Assembly (NCBI RefSeq): GCF_004117875.1
Contig: NZ_RAHW01000005.1
Span: forward strand, 186,001 to 250,000
Direction: 5' to 3'
Length of the DNA: 64,000 nucleotides
Origin: Geomonas oryzae
Lineage (GTDB): Bacteria; Desulfobacterota; Desulfuromonadia; Geobacterales; Geobacteraceae
Below are positions 37,184 through 47,113 of the stretch, one piece after another (within the stretch, counting starts at the first letter, position 1; every line of letters starts with the position of its first letter). The notes under the pieces were generated by a model. The model did no database searches and had not been told where the DNA came from. It saw only the letters and a list, made by a program, of their open reading frames with translations. The position numbers and the translations under genes were made by a program.

Positions 37184-37213
37184 TTGACTTTTGAGCCGCA
37201 GTTGTGCTATCTG
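37184..37213 (+). promoter_or_regulatory. Promoter of the chemotaxis operon
   Basis: TTGACT at 37184-37189, 18-base spacer, TATCTG at 37208-37213. About 105 bases ahead of the cheR start at 37318. Confidence 0.5.
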
Positions 37214-37317
37214 ATTTGCTGTTTGAACGGCATCTCCAACTACCAGCTCACAGGGGCTTTTCATGACCTCGGTTGCACCAGGCACGGCAGCGGCGACAAA
37301 CGCCCGCGGCGCGGCAT

Positions 37318-38142
37318 ATGCTTGACGGCATAAGCGGCGGCGCCGAGCCGGATATCGCCCCGGAAACCTTCGAGGTCATCGGGCGCATCCTTAAGACACG
37401 CTCCGGGTTCACCCTGGACGGGTACAAGGACAAATGCGTCAAGAGGCGCATCCACATCCGGGTGCGCGCCACCCAGTCCCCCTCCCCGGAGGCGTACGGC
37501 GAACTCCTGGGCCAAAGCACCGCCGAGCAGGACCACCTGCTGCGCGTCCTCACCATCCACGTCTCCCACTTCTTCAGAAACCCCTCCGTCTTCGAGAAGC
37601 TCGCCGGCACGGTCCTTCCCGAGCTCTTGGCCTCCCGCGAGCGGCTTAGGCTCATGAGCATCGGGTGCGCGGGGGGTGAGGAGCCCTACACCCTGGCGAT
37701 GATCCTTAAGGAGCGCTTCGCCAAGCACGCCGGGAAGGTCGAGATCCGGGGCGTGGACGTCGATGCCGCGACGCTCGAGCAGGCGCGCGAGGCGATCTAC
37801 CACCCGGACCGGCTGGGCGAGCTCGCCCCGGGCCAACTGGAGCGCTGGTTCGAGCCGGAGGGGGTACGTTTTCGCCTGCGCCCCGAGCTCTCCGGCATGG
37901 TCGCCTTCTCCCAGGCCGACCTGAACCACCGCAAGGAGTGGGAGCCTTGCGACCTGATCCTTTGCCGCAACGTACTCATCTATTTCGAGAGGGAGCGGCA
38001 GGAAACCATCCTGAACGCCTTCGCCGACGCCCTCGCACCCGACGGTTACCTCGTGCTCGGCAAGTCCGAGACCCTCTTCGGCACGGCCCGCAGGCGTTTC
38101 AGGACCGTCTGCCCGGTGGAACGGATCTACCGGGCCGTTTAG
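37318..38142 (+). CDS. cheR: CheR-family MCP methyltransferase
   Basis: 274 residues from the ATG at 37318; a TTG at 37273 would add 15. N-terminal helical domain, then SAM-binding methyltransferase domain with [18 protein letters not shown] near 110 and [13 protein letters not shown] near 215, both CheR signatures. It methylates glutamates on the adjacent chemoreceptor. No good ribosome site precedes 37318; a 20-codon frame (37263-37325, AGGGG site, Ala-rich) overlaps the start by eight bases and could couple translation. Confidence 0.9.
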   Translation: MLDGISGGAEPDIAPETFEVIGRILKTRSGFTLDGYKDKCVKRRIHIRVRATQSPSPEAYGELLGQSTAEQDHLLRVLTIHVSHFFRNPSVFEKLAGTVLPELLASRERLRLMSIGCAGGEEPYTLAMILKERFAKHAGKVEIRGVDVDAATLEQAREAIYHPDRLGELAPGQLERWFEPEGVRFRLRPELSGMVAFSQADLNHRKEWEPCDLILCRNVLIYFERERQETILNAFADALAPDGYLVLGKSETLFGTARRRFRTVCPVERIYRAV

Positions 38143-38177
38143 TGCACCGATTCTTGCAGCAAAAAGGAGCTCGCTTC

Positions 38178-39464
38178 ATGTACATCCAAATCGGCTACAA
38201 GTTCATCCTAGGCTTTCTGGCCGTCGTCGCCGCCGTGGTCTTCGTACCTTCCGGTGTGAAGCTTTTGGAATACTCCCCCGAGATGACCAGCGTCATCTCC
38301 TACGTGGTGGCGCTCACCATCGGGCTCATCCTCGGCTCCTTCTTCTCCAAGAGCTTCACCAAGAACATCTCGATCCTGACCGGCGCGACCGAATCGATCA
38401 GCCGTGGGGACCTCTCGAGCGACGTCGACTTCCCGGAGCCCAGGTTCCCGGACGAGACCCACTCCATGGCGCAGTCCATCAACACCATGCTGGAGAGCCT
38501 GAGAGCTCTGGTGCGCCAGATCCGCGACACCTCGGAGCGGGTCTCCGAATCGGCGCGCACCCTCTCCTCCACCGCACTGCAGATAAACGCCTCCACCGAG
38601 GAGGTGGCCCAGGCGATCGAGACCATCTCCGGCGGCGCGGAGAACCAGGCCGAGATGCTGACCAAGGGGGCCAAGGTGATCCACGAGATGGCGATCTCCA
38701 TCGACCTCGTGGCGCGGCGCGCGAAGGAGACCGCGAAGGCGGCGCGCGAGACGAGCCAGACCGCGCAAAAAGGGGGCGAGCTCGCCACCGACTCGGTGGA
38801 GCGGATGAAAAGCTTCTTCGACTCGGTCGAGCTCATCTCGATGCAGTTCATGGACCTTAACGGCAAGCTGCAGCAGGTGGGCAAGATCGCCGACTTCATC
38901 GTGGAGATGGCGCGCCAGACGAACCTCCTCGCCCTGAACGCCTCGATCGAGGCGGCACGCGCCGGCGAGTCCGGCAAGGGGTTCGGCGTGGTCGCAGAGG
39001 AGGTGAGAAAGCTCGCCGACGGAAGTGCCAAGAGCGCCACCGAGATCGTCGAGCTGATCGACCTCGTCAAGGTGGAGAGCCGCCGGGTGCAGGAGACCAT
39101 CACCGACAGCTCGCGCGGCATCATCGGCGGCAAGAAGAACCTCGACACCACCGCCGAGGCCTTCAGGGAGATCCTGGCGACCGTCGTGGATACCGAGAGA
39201 AAGGCCAACTCCATCGCCGATCTCTCCCAGATGCAGACCACCGGGGCCGCCAAGATGGTGACCATGGTGGACGAGATCGCCAAGGTGGCAGAGGACAACG
39301 CGGCCTCCACCGAGGAAGTCTCCGCGGCCACCGAGGAGCAGCACGCCGCGATGCAGGAGATGGTGTACCAGACCCAGGAGCTCGCGAAATTGGCCGACGA
39401 GCTGCTCCACTCGGTGGAGCGCTTCCAGGTCGACCCGGGAACCGCGCCGGAGCCCGAGGCGTGA
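38178..39464 (+). CDS. Methyl-accepting chemotaxis protein with minimal periplasmic loop
   Basis: 428 residues from the ATG at 38178 (AAAAAGGAG). Two membrane helices (about 7-24 and 38-58) are joined by only about 14 residues, so there is no periplasmic sensor domain. A HAMP-like segment is followed by a long coiled coil with the signalling tip [18 protein letters not shown] near 255, and a C-terminal half rich in adaptation-type E/Q pairs. Input must come from the membrane, HAMP or a partner protein. It precedes cheW, whose GTG overlaps its stop. Confidence 0.92.
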   Translation: MYIQIGYKFILGFLAVVAAVVFVPSGVKLLEYSPEMTSVISYVVALTIGLILGSFFSKSFTKNISILTGATESISRGDLSSDVDFPEPRFPDETHSMAQSINTMLESLRALVRQIRDTSERVSESARTLSSTALQINASTEEVAQAIETISGGAENQAEMLTKGAKVIHEMAISIDLVARRAKETAKAARETSQTAQKGGELATDSVERMKSFFDSVELISMQFMDLNGKLQQVGKIADFIVEMARQTNLLALNASIEAARAGESGKGFGVVAEEVRKLADGSAKSATEIVELIDLVKVESRRVQETITDSSRGIIGGKKNLDTTAEAFREILATVVDTERKANSIADLSQMQTTGAAKMVTMVDEIAKVAEDNAASTEEVSAATEEQHAAMQEMVYQTQELAKLADELLHSVERFQVDPGTAPEPEA

Positions 39465-39910
39465 CTGCGGAGCGCCTGCTCGTTTTCAGCGTGGGGCGCG
39501 AGCTCTTCGCCCTGAACCTGACCGAGGTCTGCGAGGTCATGGAGCCGCAGCAAAGCTACCCCTTTGCCGGCGCCCCTCCCTACTACCTGGGCCTCATCAA
39601 CTTTCACGGCAACCTGACCGCCCTCCTCGACTTCGCACAGTATTTGGGAGCGGGAAGCCGGCCCCTTCCCGGGAAACTCCTCGTGATCGACACGAAGCTC
39701 GCCCACCTCGCCCTGAAGGTGGACGCCGTCGGCTCGATCATCGACGCGCAGAGCATCACCGGGGCGACCCGCTCCGAGGAGCCCCTCATCGAGGCGCTCC
39801 TCGAGACCCCGCAGGGGAACCTGCGCCTGGTGAGACTAGAGACGCTTCTCTCCTCCCTTGAGGACGATCTGCGCGCGGCCGCACCCAAATCCGCCCCAGG
39901 AGGTAACTGA
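39461..39910 (+). CDS. cheW: CheW-like adaptor
   Basis: 149 residues starting with GTG overlapping the receptor stop. The two intertwined SH3-like barrels of CheW are recognisable ([21 protein letters not shown] near 6-26, [14 protein letters not shown] near 48-60). It should link the receptor to CheA. The stop overlaps the cheY start (TGATG). Confidence 0.88.
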   Translation: MTAERLLVFSVGRELFALNLTEVCEVMEPQQSYPFAGAPPYYLGLINFHGNLTALLDFAQYLGAGSRPLPGKLLVIDTKLAHLALKVDAVGSIIDAQSITGATRSEEPLIEALLETPQGNLRLVRLETLLSSLEDDLRAAAPKSAPGGN

Positions 39911-40275
39911 TGGCCATCAAGGTCATGATAGTAGACGACTCCCTGTTCATGAGGAAAATGCTGCGCGACATCCTAACCGAAGAAGGTTACGAGATATGCG
40001 CCGAGGCGTCCGACGGCGATGAGGCGGTGGCCAGGTACCGCGAATCCCTCCCGGATCTGGTCACCATGGACATCGTCATGCCGAACAAGGGAGGCATCGA
40101 GGCGCTCCAGGAGATCATGGCGTACGACGCCGCCGCCCGCGTGGTGATGTGCTCCGCCATAGGCCAGGAGGCCCTCACCACCGCCGCCACCGAGGCGGGC
40201 GCCAAGGCCTTCATCCTCAAGCCCTTCAACCCGGAGCTGGTGACCCGGGTGCTCAGGGAAGTGGTCCAGGGGTAA
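39910..40275 (+). CDS. cheY: CheY-like single-domain response regulator
   Basis: 121 residues, a single receiver domain with D9/D10, phospho-acceptor D54 (V-T-M-D-I-V-M-P), the conserved S (C-S-A-I-G) and K-P-F. No output domain, as in CheY. In this operon it is the likely CheA target, acting on a flagellar motor or another cellular output. Confidence 0.92.
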   Translation: MAIKVMIVDDSLFMRKMLRDILTEEGYEICAEASDGDEAVARYRESLPDLVTMDIVMPNKGGIEALQEIMAYDAAARVVMCSAIGQEALTTAATEAGAKAFILKPFNPELVTRVLREVVQG

Positions 40276-40278
40276 CCG

Positions 40279-41928
40279 ATGGACATGTCGCAGTACAAAG
40301 CCCTCTTCCTTTCGGAATCGCGGGAGTACTTGAGAACCATCGCCGAGCAGGTGGTGGCGCTCGAGCAGTCCCCGGCCGATCGGAGCGCCATCGACGCGCT
40401 GTTTCGCGGCGCGCACTCCCTGAAGGGGATGGCGGCCTCGATGGAGTACGGCGACGTGGTCGTGGTGGCCCACAGCATGGAAGACCTGATGGCGCGAGTG
40501 CGCGACGGCGCCCTCCCCTTCGGGGCCGGGGTGGCCGACCTGTTGCTCGAAGGGGTCGACCTGATCGACGCGCTTTTGCAGGACGTCGAGGAGGAGCGCC
40601 CCTCTAGCCTCCCGACCGACGGTTACGCCGCGCGGCTCGCGTCCTACGTCCCCGCCCCGGAGAAGAAGGCGAAGAAGCCGGACGAAGCACCCAAGGCCGC
40701 CCCTACGGCTGCCGAGCCCGCGCAGGCCTCCGAGCCCGCCCCCGCCGCGGAAGCGGAACGGGCGAAGGAGAGCACCACGGAGCTTGGGGGGACGGTGCGG
40801 GTGAAGACCGAGCTCCTCGACCACCTGATCAACCTGACCGGCGAGCTGGTCACCAACAAGCAGCGCCTTTTGAGCATCGGCCGCGAGCTCGCCTCCCCCG
40901 CCCTGAACGACGCGGTATCCGAGACCTCCAAGCTGTTGCGCGCCCTGCACGACGAGGTGATGAAGGTGCGCCTGATGCCCTTCGAGGCGATCAGCGACCG
41001 CTTCCAGCGCTCGGTGCGCGCCGTCGCCAAGAAAAGCGGCAAGGAGATCAACTTCGAGCTCACCGGGCGCGAGATAGGCCTGGACCGCGGCGTACTGGAG
41101 CAGCTCGTCGATCCCCTGAACCATATACTTAGAAACGCCGTGGACCACGGCATCGAGGACGGGGAGGAGCGGGAGCGGGCCGGGAAACCGGCGCGCGGAC
41201 TCGTCAAGCTGTCGGTGTCCCGGGACCGGGACCGGATCCACATCACGGTGCGCGACGACGGGCGCGGCATGGAGCCGCAGTCGATGATCGAGGCCGCGGT
41301 GCGCAAGGGGCTCATCACCCCCGAAGAGGGGGAACTCCTCTCCCCGCGCCAGGCGCTCATGCTCTCCTGCATCCCCGGCTTTTCCACCGCCAAAGAGGTG
41401 ACCGACATCTCCGGGCGCGGCGTCGGCATGGACGCGGTGAACGCGGCCATCGCGAAACTGGGGGGAACCCTCGGCATCGAGTCCGAGCCGGGACAGGGAA
41501 CCTCCATCACGCTCAAGCTGCCGCTCACCATCGCCATCATCCATGCGCTTTTGGTACAGTGCGGCCAGATCAAGACCGCCATCCCGGTGAACGCGGTGCA
41601 GCGCACCGTGGAGCTCTCCCGCCGCCAGATCGAGACGGTGGGGAGAAGACAGATGTTCCAGCTAGACGACGAGTCGATCCCGCTTTTATCCCTGAACCGG
41701 GTGCTGGGGCTCCCCCTGGGGCGCTTCCCCGACGGGATCCTCCCGCTCTTCGTCACCGAGGCCAAGGGGCGCCGCGTCGGCATGGTGGTGGACCGCCTGC
41801 TGGGGCAGCACGAACTGTTCGTAAAGCGGCTGGGAAGACCGCTCGACGGGATGGCGGGGGTGGCCGGCGGGGCGACGCTCGGCGACGGCGAGATCGTCAC
41901 CATCCTCGACATATCCGAACTTCTATAA
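40279..41928 (+). CDS. cheA: CheA histidine kinase without a P2 domain
   Basis: 549 residues, shorter than most CheA proteins. P1 Hpt domain with phospho-acceptor H46 (G-A-H-S-L-K-G). An Ala/Pro/Glu/Lys-rich linker (about 125-170) takes the place of the CheY-binding P2 domain. It is followed by the dimerisation P3 domain (L-L-D-H-L-I-N-L-T-G-E-L-V), ATPase P4 (H-I-L-R-N-A-V-D-H-G-I-E near 285; D-D-G-R-G-M; G-R-G-V-G-M-D-A-V), and a CheW-like P5. It phosphorylates the adjacent CheY. Confidence 0.93.
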   Translation: MDMSQYKALFLSESREYLRTIAEQVVALEQSPADRSAIDALFRGAHSLKGMAASMEYGDVVVVAHSMEDLMARVRDGALPFGAGVADLLLEGVDLIDALLQDVEEERPSSLPTDGYAARLASYVPAPEKKAKKPDEAPKAAPTAAEPAQASEPAPAAEAERAKESTTELGGTVRVKTELLDHLINLTGELVTNKQRLLSIGRELASPALNDAVSETSKLLRALHDEVMKVRLMPFEAISDRFQRSVRAVAKKSGKEINFELTGREIGLDRGVLEQLVDPLNHILRNAVDHGIEDGEERERAGKPARGLVKLSVSRDRDRIHITVRDDGRGMEPQSMIEAAVRKGLITPEEGELLSPRQALMLSCIPGFSTAKEVTDISGRGVGMDAVNAAIAKLGGTLGIESEPGQGTSITLKLPLTIAIIHALLVQCGQIKTAIPVNAVQRTVELSRRQIETVGRRQMFQLDDESIPLLSLNRVLGLPLGRFPDGILPLFVTEAKGRRVGMVVDRLLGQHELFVKRLGRPLDGMAGVAGGATLGDGEIVTILDISELL

Positions 41929-41977
41929 GACGCATCGCGGTCACCCCGCTTCATCGCGGGAACCTCCGGAGGCTGAC

Positions 41978-42577
41978 ATGGCTGACCAGGCAGAATACGA
42001 AGCGGAACTGAAGACGCTGACCAAGGTGTGCAGCCTCGGCATGGAGCACGCCGCCGTAGCCCTGTCGCAGCTCATGGGTAAAGGGGTGCACATCCAGGTG
42101 CCGCGCCTGCAGGTGCTCGACGGCCCGGGGATGACCATACTCATGGAGTCGCGCGAGGTGTTCGCGCTGCAACTGCAGATCCTCGGCAACGTGCGCGGCA
42201 GCATCCTGATCATGCTTCTCGAGGAGAACGCGCACCGGATCCTCGAGCTCCTCTTAGGGGCGGTCCCGCAGCCCGGGGCACCGCTTTCCGAGATGGAAAG
42301 GGCGACCCTCATGGAGGTCGGCAACATCCTCGCCTCGGCCTGCCTGAACGCCCTTGGGAACTCGCTCAAGATGACCCTGCTCCCCTCGGTCCCGGCACTT
42401 TGCTCCGGGAACGGGCGGGAGATCCTCGAGCGCGCCATGGAGCCCGGGGCCGACGGGGAAAAGGTGGTCATGATCGACACCGTCTTCGACGTTTCCGACT
42501 CGCGCTGCGGGGGGAGCATCTTCCTCATGCCCTCCCCCACGTCGCTGGGCGCCATGCTCGCCTCCCTCGGTCAATGA
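41978..42577 (+). CDS. cheC: CheC-like phosphatase
   Basis: 199 residues. Two CheC/CheX-type active-site helices are seen: S-L-G-M-E-H-A-A-V-A-L-S-Q-L near 20 and E-R-A-T-L-M-E-V-G-N-I-L-A-S-A near 107, each with the acidic residue; the N of the second site is present, the first is H instead of N. It probably dephosphorylates CheY-P. The gene is the last of the che operon; cheB and cheD are absent, so receptor demethylation must come from elsewhere. Confidence 0.8.
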   Translation: MADQAEYEAELKTLTKVCSLGMEHAAVALSQLMGKGVHIQVPRLQVLDGPGMTILMESREVFALQLQILGNVRGSILIMLLEENAHRILELLLGAVPQPGAPLSEMERATLMEVGNILASACLNALGNSLKMTLLPSVPALCSGNGREILERAMEPGADGEKVVMIDTVFDVSDSRCGGSIFLMPSPTSLGAMLASLGQ

Positions 42578-42694
42578 AACAGTTGCACGATATCCGGTTG
42601 TATGTCAGAATGCCCGGTCAAACCGCCGCTTATGCGGCACCAAGAGGGTCCCGAGCTCACGCCCGAGACCTTCACTAATTTTCAGAGGTCGAAC

Positions 42695-43402
42695 ATGAAA
42701 CTAGCCAGAACCGTCGTCCTGTGTCTCGCCCTGATCACCCTTTCCGTCACTTCCGCCCTCTGCGCCGAGCTCCCCCAGGTGGTGCGCACCCTGGAGCAGG
42801 GGTACGCCTCCCTGAACGACCTCCAGGCGGACTTCAGCCAGAAAAGCCACGTCAAAGCGCTCAGGCGCGACGAGAAGGGGGGGGGCGAACTCTTCATAAA
42901 GAAGGGTGGGAGCAAGGACTCCATGTTCCGCTTCAACTACACCAAACCGAAGCAGCAGATCGTTTCCAACGGCAAGACGGTCTGGTACTACATCCCGGAC
43001 CAGAAGCAGGTCATGGTGATGGACCTGGCCCAGATGTTCGAGGCGGGCAACGGCATCGCCATGAACTACCTGACCGGCCTCGGGCAGGTCTCCAAGGACT
43101 TCGCCATCGCCTTCGCCGACAACCCGAAGGACAAAAACGGCAACTACCAGTTGGAGCTCACCCCGCACAAGAAGAGCGCCGCCATGGCGAAGCTGCAGTT
43201 GACCATCTCCGGCGACGCGGTCGAGAGCTTCATCGCCAAGGGAAAACCCTCCACCCCCTTCCCGGTCGTCTCCTCCACGGTGATAGACCAGATCGGGAAT
43301 ACGACCAGGATGGACTTCAGCAACGTGAGGACGAACCGCGGCATCTCCAGCGGCAAGTTCAGCTTCAAGATCCCTTCGGGGGTGCAGGTCATCAAGAGAT
43401 AA
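42695..43402 (+). CDS. lolA: Outer-membrane lipoprotein carrier LolA
   Basis: 235 residues from the ATG at 42695 (AGAGG site). Signal peptide of about 24 residues ([10 protein letters not shown]), then the LolA half-barrel with [16 protein letters not shown] and [14 protein letters not shown]. It shuttles lipoproteins from LolCDE to LolB across the periplasm. The region between cheC and lolA (42578-42694) holds no other gene. Confidence 0.9.
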   Translation: MKLARTVVLCLALITLSVTSALCAELPQVVRTLEQGYASLNDLQADFSQKSHVKALRRDEKGGGELFIKKGGSKDSMFRFNYTKPKQQIVSNGKTVWYYIPDQKQVMVMDLAQMFEAGNGIAMNYLTGLGQVSKDFAIAFADNPKDKNGNYQLELTPHKKSAAMAKLQLTISGDAVESFIAKGKPSTPFPVVSSTVIDQIGNTTRMDFSNVRTNRGISSGKFSFKIPSGVQVIKR

Positions 43403-43451
43403 AGCAGGTCAAGGTTTCCTCAACCTCAACCTGAATTTTTTAGGGGGTTCT

Positions 43452-43937
43452 ATGCCGTCATTCGACATCGTTTCCAAGGTCGACATGCAGGAGGTCGACA
43501 ACGCCATCAACCAGACCGTGAAGGAGATCAGCCAGCGCTACGACTTCAAGGGGAGCAAGAGCGAGGTGACCCTGGAGAAGGAGAGCATCAAGGTCCTCTC
43601 CGAGGACGACTTCAAGCTGAAGGCGGTCATCGACATCCTGCAAACCAAGTTCGTTAAGCGCAACATCTCGCCCAAGGCGCTGCAGTACGGCAAGGTCGAG
43701 CAGGCCTCCGGCGGCATGGTGCGCCAGATCATCACCCTGCAGGTGGGGATCTCCAAGGAGAAGGCGAAAGAGATCGGCCAGGTGATCAAGGAGACCAAAC
43801 TCAAGGTGCAGAGCCAGATCCAGGACGACCAGCTCCGCGTCACCGGCAAAAACATCGACGATCTGCAGGATGTCATCAAGACCCTCAAGGGTAAGGACCT
43901 CGACATCGACCTGCAGTTCGTCAACTTCAGAAGCTAA
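43452..43937 (+). CDS. YajQ family nucleotide-binding protein
   Basis: 161 residues. The opening [20 protein letters not shown], and end [12 protein letters not shown] are diagnostic. Homologues bind nucleotides, and in Xanthomonas c-di-GMP. AGGGGG site upstream. rimO follows 19 bases later. Confidence 0.93.
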   Translation: MPSFDIVSKVDMQEVDNAINQTVKEISQRYDFKGSKSEVTLEKESIKVLSEDDFKLKAVIDILQTKFVKRNISPKALQYGKVEQASGGMVRQIITLQVGISKEKAKEIGQVIKETKLKVQSQIQDDQLRVTGKNIDDLQDVIKTLKGKDLDIDLQFVNFRS

Positions 43938-43956
43938 TCAAGAAGAGGGGATTTTT

Positions 43957-45303
43957 TTGAACCAGAAGATTAAGGAAAAAGTGAGCCTGGTGAGCCTGGG
44001 CTGCCCGAAGAACCTGGTGGACGCCGAGGTCATGCTGGGGTACCTCTCCAAGGACGAGTACGAAGTCACCACCGATGAGATGCAGGCGGACATCATCGTG
44101 GTGAACACCTGCTCCTTCATCAAGGAAGCGAAGCAGGAGAGCATCGACACCATCCTCGACCTGGCGGACCGAAAGCACGACGCGCGCTGCAAGCTCCTGA
44201 TCGTGACCGGCTGCCTGCCGCAGCGCTACCAGGAGGAACTCGCCAAGGAGCTCCCCGAGGTGGACATCTTCATCGGCACCGGCGACTACCCGCGCATCGC
44301 GGAGATCATCGCCGAGAAGAAGGGGACCGAGGCCCAGCTCTGCTACACCGGCGATCCGAACTTCGTCTACAACGACGAACTGCCGCGCCTGCAGTCCTCG
44401 CCGCACTACACCGCCTACCTGAAGATCGCGGAAGGGTGCTCGAACAACTGCTCCTACTGCGTCATCCCCTCGCTGCGCGGCGCGCACCGCTCGCGCCCCT
44501 TCGCGACGCTCATGGCGGAGGCCAAGGCGCTCGTTGCGGCAGGGGTGAAGGAGCTGAACCTGATCGCCCAGGACATCACCGCCTACGGCCGCGACCTCCC
44601 CGAACAGCCGAGCCTGGAGCTTCTGATCCAGGAGCTCGCTAAACTCGAGGGGCTCAAGTGGATCAGGCTCCTGTACGCCTATCCGGACGGGGTGAGGGAC
44701 TCGCTCATCGAGCTCATCAAGAACGAGCCCAAGGTCTGCAAGTACCTGGACCTCCCGATCCAGCACATAGCCGACCCGGTCCTGAAGAACATGAAGCGCA
44801 GAAGCGGCGAGGAAGAGATCCGCGCCCTGATCAAGAAGCTGCGCCGCGAGATCCCGGACATCGCCATCCGCACCTCGCTCATCGTCGGCTTCCCGGGCGA
44901 GACCAACGAGGACTTCAAGAAGCTCCTGCAGTTCGTGGAAGAGACCCGCTTCGACCGCCTCGGCGTCTTCTGCTACTCGCGCGAAGAGGGGACCCCGGCC
45001 GCCGAGATGGCGGACCAGGTTTCCGAGCGCGTGAAGCGCGAGCGCCACAAGAAGCTGATGCGCACCCAGGCGCGCGTCTCCTTCAAGCACAACCGCACCC
45101 TGGTGGACAGCGAAGAGGACGTGCTGGTAGAGGGCTACAGCGAGGAAACCGAACTCCTTTTGAAGGGGCGTTCCTCCCGCCAGGCACCCGATGTGGACGG
45201 CCAGGTTTACATCACTGCAGGCAATGCCAACGTCGGCGACATAGTAAGATTGAAGATAACTGACTCCTCAGACTATGACCTGATAGGGGAGATCATCGAC
45301 TAG
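43957..45303 (+). CDS. rimO: Ribosomal protein S12 methylthiotransferase
   Basis: 448 residues from the TTG at 43957, which has GAGGGG seven bases upstream. Domains: N-terminal UPF0004 with three Cys (S-L-G-C-P-K-N near 16, V-N-T-C-S-F near 52, V-T-G-C-L-P-Q-R-Y near 86), radical SAM with C-S-N-N-C-S-Y-C near 157, and C-terminal TRAM. The C-P-K-N and C-L-P-Q-R-Y signatures separate RimO from MiaB. It adds a methylthio group to an Asp of S12. Confidence 0.95.
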   Translation: MNQKIKEKVSLVSLGCPKNLVDAEVMLGYLSKDEYEVTTDEMQADIIVVNTCSFIKEAKQESIDTILDLADRKHDARCKLLIVTGCLPQRYQEELAKELPEVDIFIGTGDYPRIAEIIAEKKGTEAQLCYTGDPNFVYNDELPRLQSSPHYTAYLKIAEGCSNNCSYCVIPSLRGAHRSRPFATLMAEAKALVAAGVKELNLIAQDITAYGRDLPEQPSLELLIQELAKLEGLKWIRLLYAYPDGVRDSLIELIKNEPKVCKYLDLPIQHIADPVLKNMKRRSGEEEIRALIKKLRREIPDIAIRTSLIVGFPGETNEDFKKLLQFVEETRFDRLGVFCYSREEGTPAAEMADQVSERVKRERHKKLMRTQARVSFKHNRTLVDSEEDVLVEGYSEETELLLKGRSSRQAPDVDGQVYITAGNANVGDIVRLKITDSSDYDLIGEIID

Positions 45304-45313
45304 GCTTTTGAAC

Positions 45314-45341
45314 TTGACATGAACCTCTATTGCTGTATCAT
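45314..45341 (+). promoter_or_regulatory. Promoter of the DksA-like gene
   Basis: TTGACA at 45314-45319, 16-base spacer, TATCAT at 45336-45341, 48 bases ahead of the start. Confidence 0.6.
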
Positions 45342-45388
45342 TGCGTCGCTTTTTGAGGGTATTAAGAATCAACGGAGATAGTTTATAC

Positions 45389-45808
45389 ATGACAGAAAAA
45401 CCAGAAGAAATGAAAGCGATGCTCCTCAAAATGAAAGAGGAGACGCTTAAAGAGATTAACAAGACTGTCAAGTCCGGTTCCGATGCACCGATCAACGAAC
45501 CGAGCGGCGACATCTACGACCAGGCTTCCAGTGAGCGCGACCGCGAGCTCGGCCTTTTGCTGGGGGACCGGGAGCGCGAGAAATTGCGCAATATAGACGA
45601 GGCGTTACTTCGCCTCGAAGAAGGCGAGTACGGCATCTGCGAAGAGTGTGAAGAGGAAATTCCCATCGGCAGGCTGCGCATCGTCCCCTTCGCCCGCCAC
45701 TGCGTGAAGTGCAAAGCGGACCTCGAGAAGCAGCAGGCACAGACCAAACGCTTCGAGGAAGACCGCGCCTACCGCGAGATCGCGCTCGGCGAGGAAGAGG
45801 AAGGGTAA
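45389..45808 (+). CDS. DksA/TraR-type zinc-finger protein
   Basis: 139 residues from the ATG at 45389. A coiled-coil region is followed by C-E-E-C and C-V-K-C, spaced 17 residues, the typical four-Cys zinc finger, and a charged C-terminal helix. DksA binds the RNA polymerase secondary channel with ppGpp; the coiled-coil tip here (about 40-50) carries D-Q-A-S, resembling the D-x-x-D/A tip of DksA. It has its own promoter and a strong terminator. Confidence 0.88.
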   Translation: MTEKPEEMKAMLLKMKEETLKEINKTVKSGSDAPINEPSGDIYDQASSERDRELGLLLGDREREKLRNIDEALLRLEEGEYGICEECEEEIPIGRLRIVPFARHCVKCKADLEKQQAQTKRFEEDRAYREIALGEEEEG

Positions 45809-45880
45809 GCAGAGAGAATCAGGCAGGAAAAGGGGCGAAATGGCATGATCCATTTCCACCCTCAAGCTTCGTGAAATAAC

Positions 45881-45916
45881 AAGAGGGGACGGTAGCGATA
45901 CCGTCCCCTCTTTTCG
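45881..45916 (+). terminator. Terminator of the DksA-like gene
   Basis: Fourteen-base-pair perfect stem AAGAGGGGACGGTA / TACCGTCCCCTCTT with loop GCGA, then TTTT-rich sequence. Confidence 0.92.
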
Positions 45917-45925
45917 TTCAAAATC

Positions 45926-46018
45926 CTTCCCCCGGAGGAGGGAGGTCGGGAGGGGGGAAAGAAGGCACTGGGCTGCTATGCTTCCCCCTCCCCTACCCTC
46001 CCCCTCCAGGGGAGGGAG
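45926..46018. repeat. Inverted pair of GC-rich palindromic repeats
   Basis: Two copies of the dispersed palindromic element face each other: one at about 45926-45960 and one reversed at about 45982-46018, 21 bases apart. They lie between the DksA-like terminator and the leftward NapH-like gene. Confidence 0.6.
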
Positions 46019-46024
46019 CATGGA

Positions 46025-47017
46025 CTAGGGGTGCTCCACCGGCGGGGCGGCGATCAGCCTCTGGTAGTCGCTCTTGGTGATGGAGCTGTGCCAGTGACCG
46101 GTGGCGCGGCCGATGAGGGTCCCGCCGATGAAGACCGCCACGACGAGGGCGGCGTACACCATCCCCGGGATCACCTTGCCGTTCTTCGCCTTCATCTGCA
46201 GCGCCTCCGGTTTCGGGCAGGCGCTCACGCAGCGCAGGCAGCCGACGCACTCCTCGGAGCAGACCCGTTCCTTGTGCATAACGTCGATGTAAGAGGGGCA
46301 GGCTTTGGTGCAGCCGCCGCAGGAGATGCAGGCGCTCTCGTTACGCTGCACCTTGACCGGCGACAGACGGGAGACGAGCCCCAAAAGCGCGCCGTAAGGG
46401 CAGAGGAAACGGCAGAACGGGTTCTTGAAGAAAAACGACAGGGCGAGCAGGATGCCGATCACCACGAGCGGGGTGCCCGAGAGGTGCATGAAGAAATCCA
46501 GCATCTTGATGTCGGCCATCTTGTTGTAGTCGCCCGCGATGAAGTCGCTCACGCTGTCCGGCGCCATGAACACCAGGATGGAGACCACGAAAAAGGCGAG
46601 CAGCAGGTACTTGATGGGGCGCAGCAGCCAGTCGAGCCAGAGCCAGATCTTGAAGTTTTTCCCGAAAATCTTGTGCCCCGCCTTCCAGCAGACTTCAGTG
46701 ATGGTGGAGACCGGGCAGACCCACGAGCAGAAGGAGCGCTTCAAAAAGAGCGACATCGCGATCACGCTCAGAAAGACCACGAGCGCCGCGGGGTGTACGT
46801 CGTTGATGGTGCCGGAAACGATCCACCCCTTGAGGCTCACCAGAGCGGAGATGGGGAGAAAGGCCTCGACGCCGTTCGGACGCTCCACGAACGGCGTGGC
46901 GCCGCCGCTTTGGAAGTGCAGCACGAAGCGGTAGAAGGTTACCCCCAGGAAGAGGGAGAAGAGAAGGAAGCCCCACTGTACGGCCAAGCGAACCTTTTGC
47001 ACGTTTTTATCTGCCAT
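46025..47017 (-). CDS. NapH/CcoG-type membrane polyferredoxin
   Basis: 330 residues from the ATG at 47017 (AGGTGAGG site). Five or more membrane helices alternate with cysteine motifs: S-F-C-S-W-V-C-P-V near 95 and N-P-F-C-R-F-L-C-P-Y-G-A-L near 206 (the NapH C-x3-C-P type), then two ferredoxin motifs C-I-S-C-G-G-C-T-K-A-C-P and C-V-G-C-L-R-C-V-S-A-C-P on the cytoplasmic side. It should move electrons between quinol and soluble partners; the partner is not encoded next to it. Confidence 0.8.
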   Translation of the reverse strand: MADKNVQKVRLAVQWGFLLFSLFLGVTFYRFVLHFQSGGATPFVERPNGVEAFLPISALVSLKGWIVSGTINDVHPAALVVFLSVIAMSLFLKRSFCSWVCPVSTITEVCWKAGHKIFGKNFKIWLWLDWLLRPIKYLLLAFFVVSILVFMAPDSVSDFIAGDYNKMADIKMLDFFMHLSGTPLVVIGILLALSFFFKNPFCRFLCPYGALLGLVSRLSPVKVQRNESACISCGGCTKACPSYIDVMHKERVCSEECVGCLRCVSACPKPEALQMKAKNGKVIPGMVYAALVVAVFIGGTLIGRATGHWHSSITKSDYQRLIAAPPVEHP

Positions 47018-47113
47018 GAACCTCACCTTGCTTTGCCTTGCTTATATAGTTGCGACTTTTTTTGTCGCTACCACCTGCTACCGTCGTATCATCACACGAA
47101 GCGGAGGTAGCAC

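Noticed and set aside
37263-37325. Second alanine attenuator before cheR
   Set aside because: The mini-frame is Ala-rich, but no terminator lies between it and cheR and the frames overlap.
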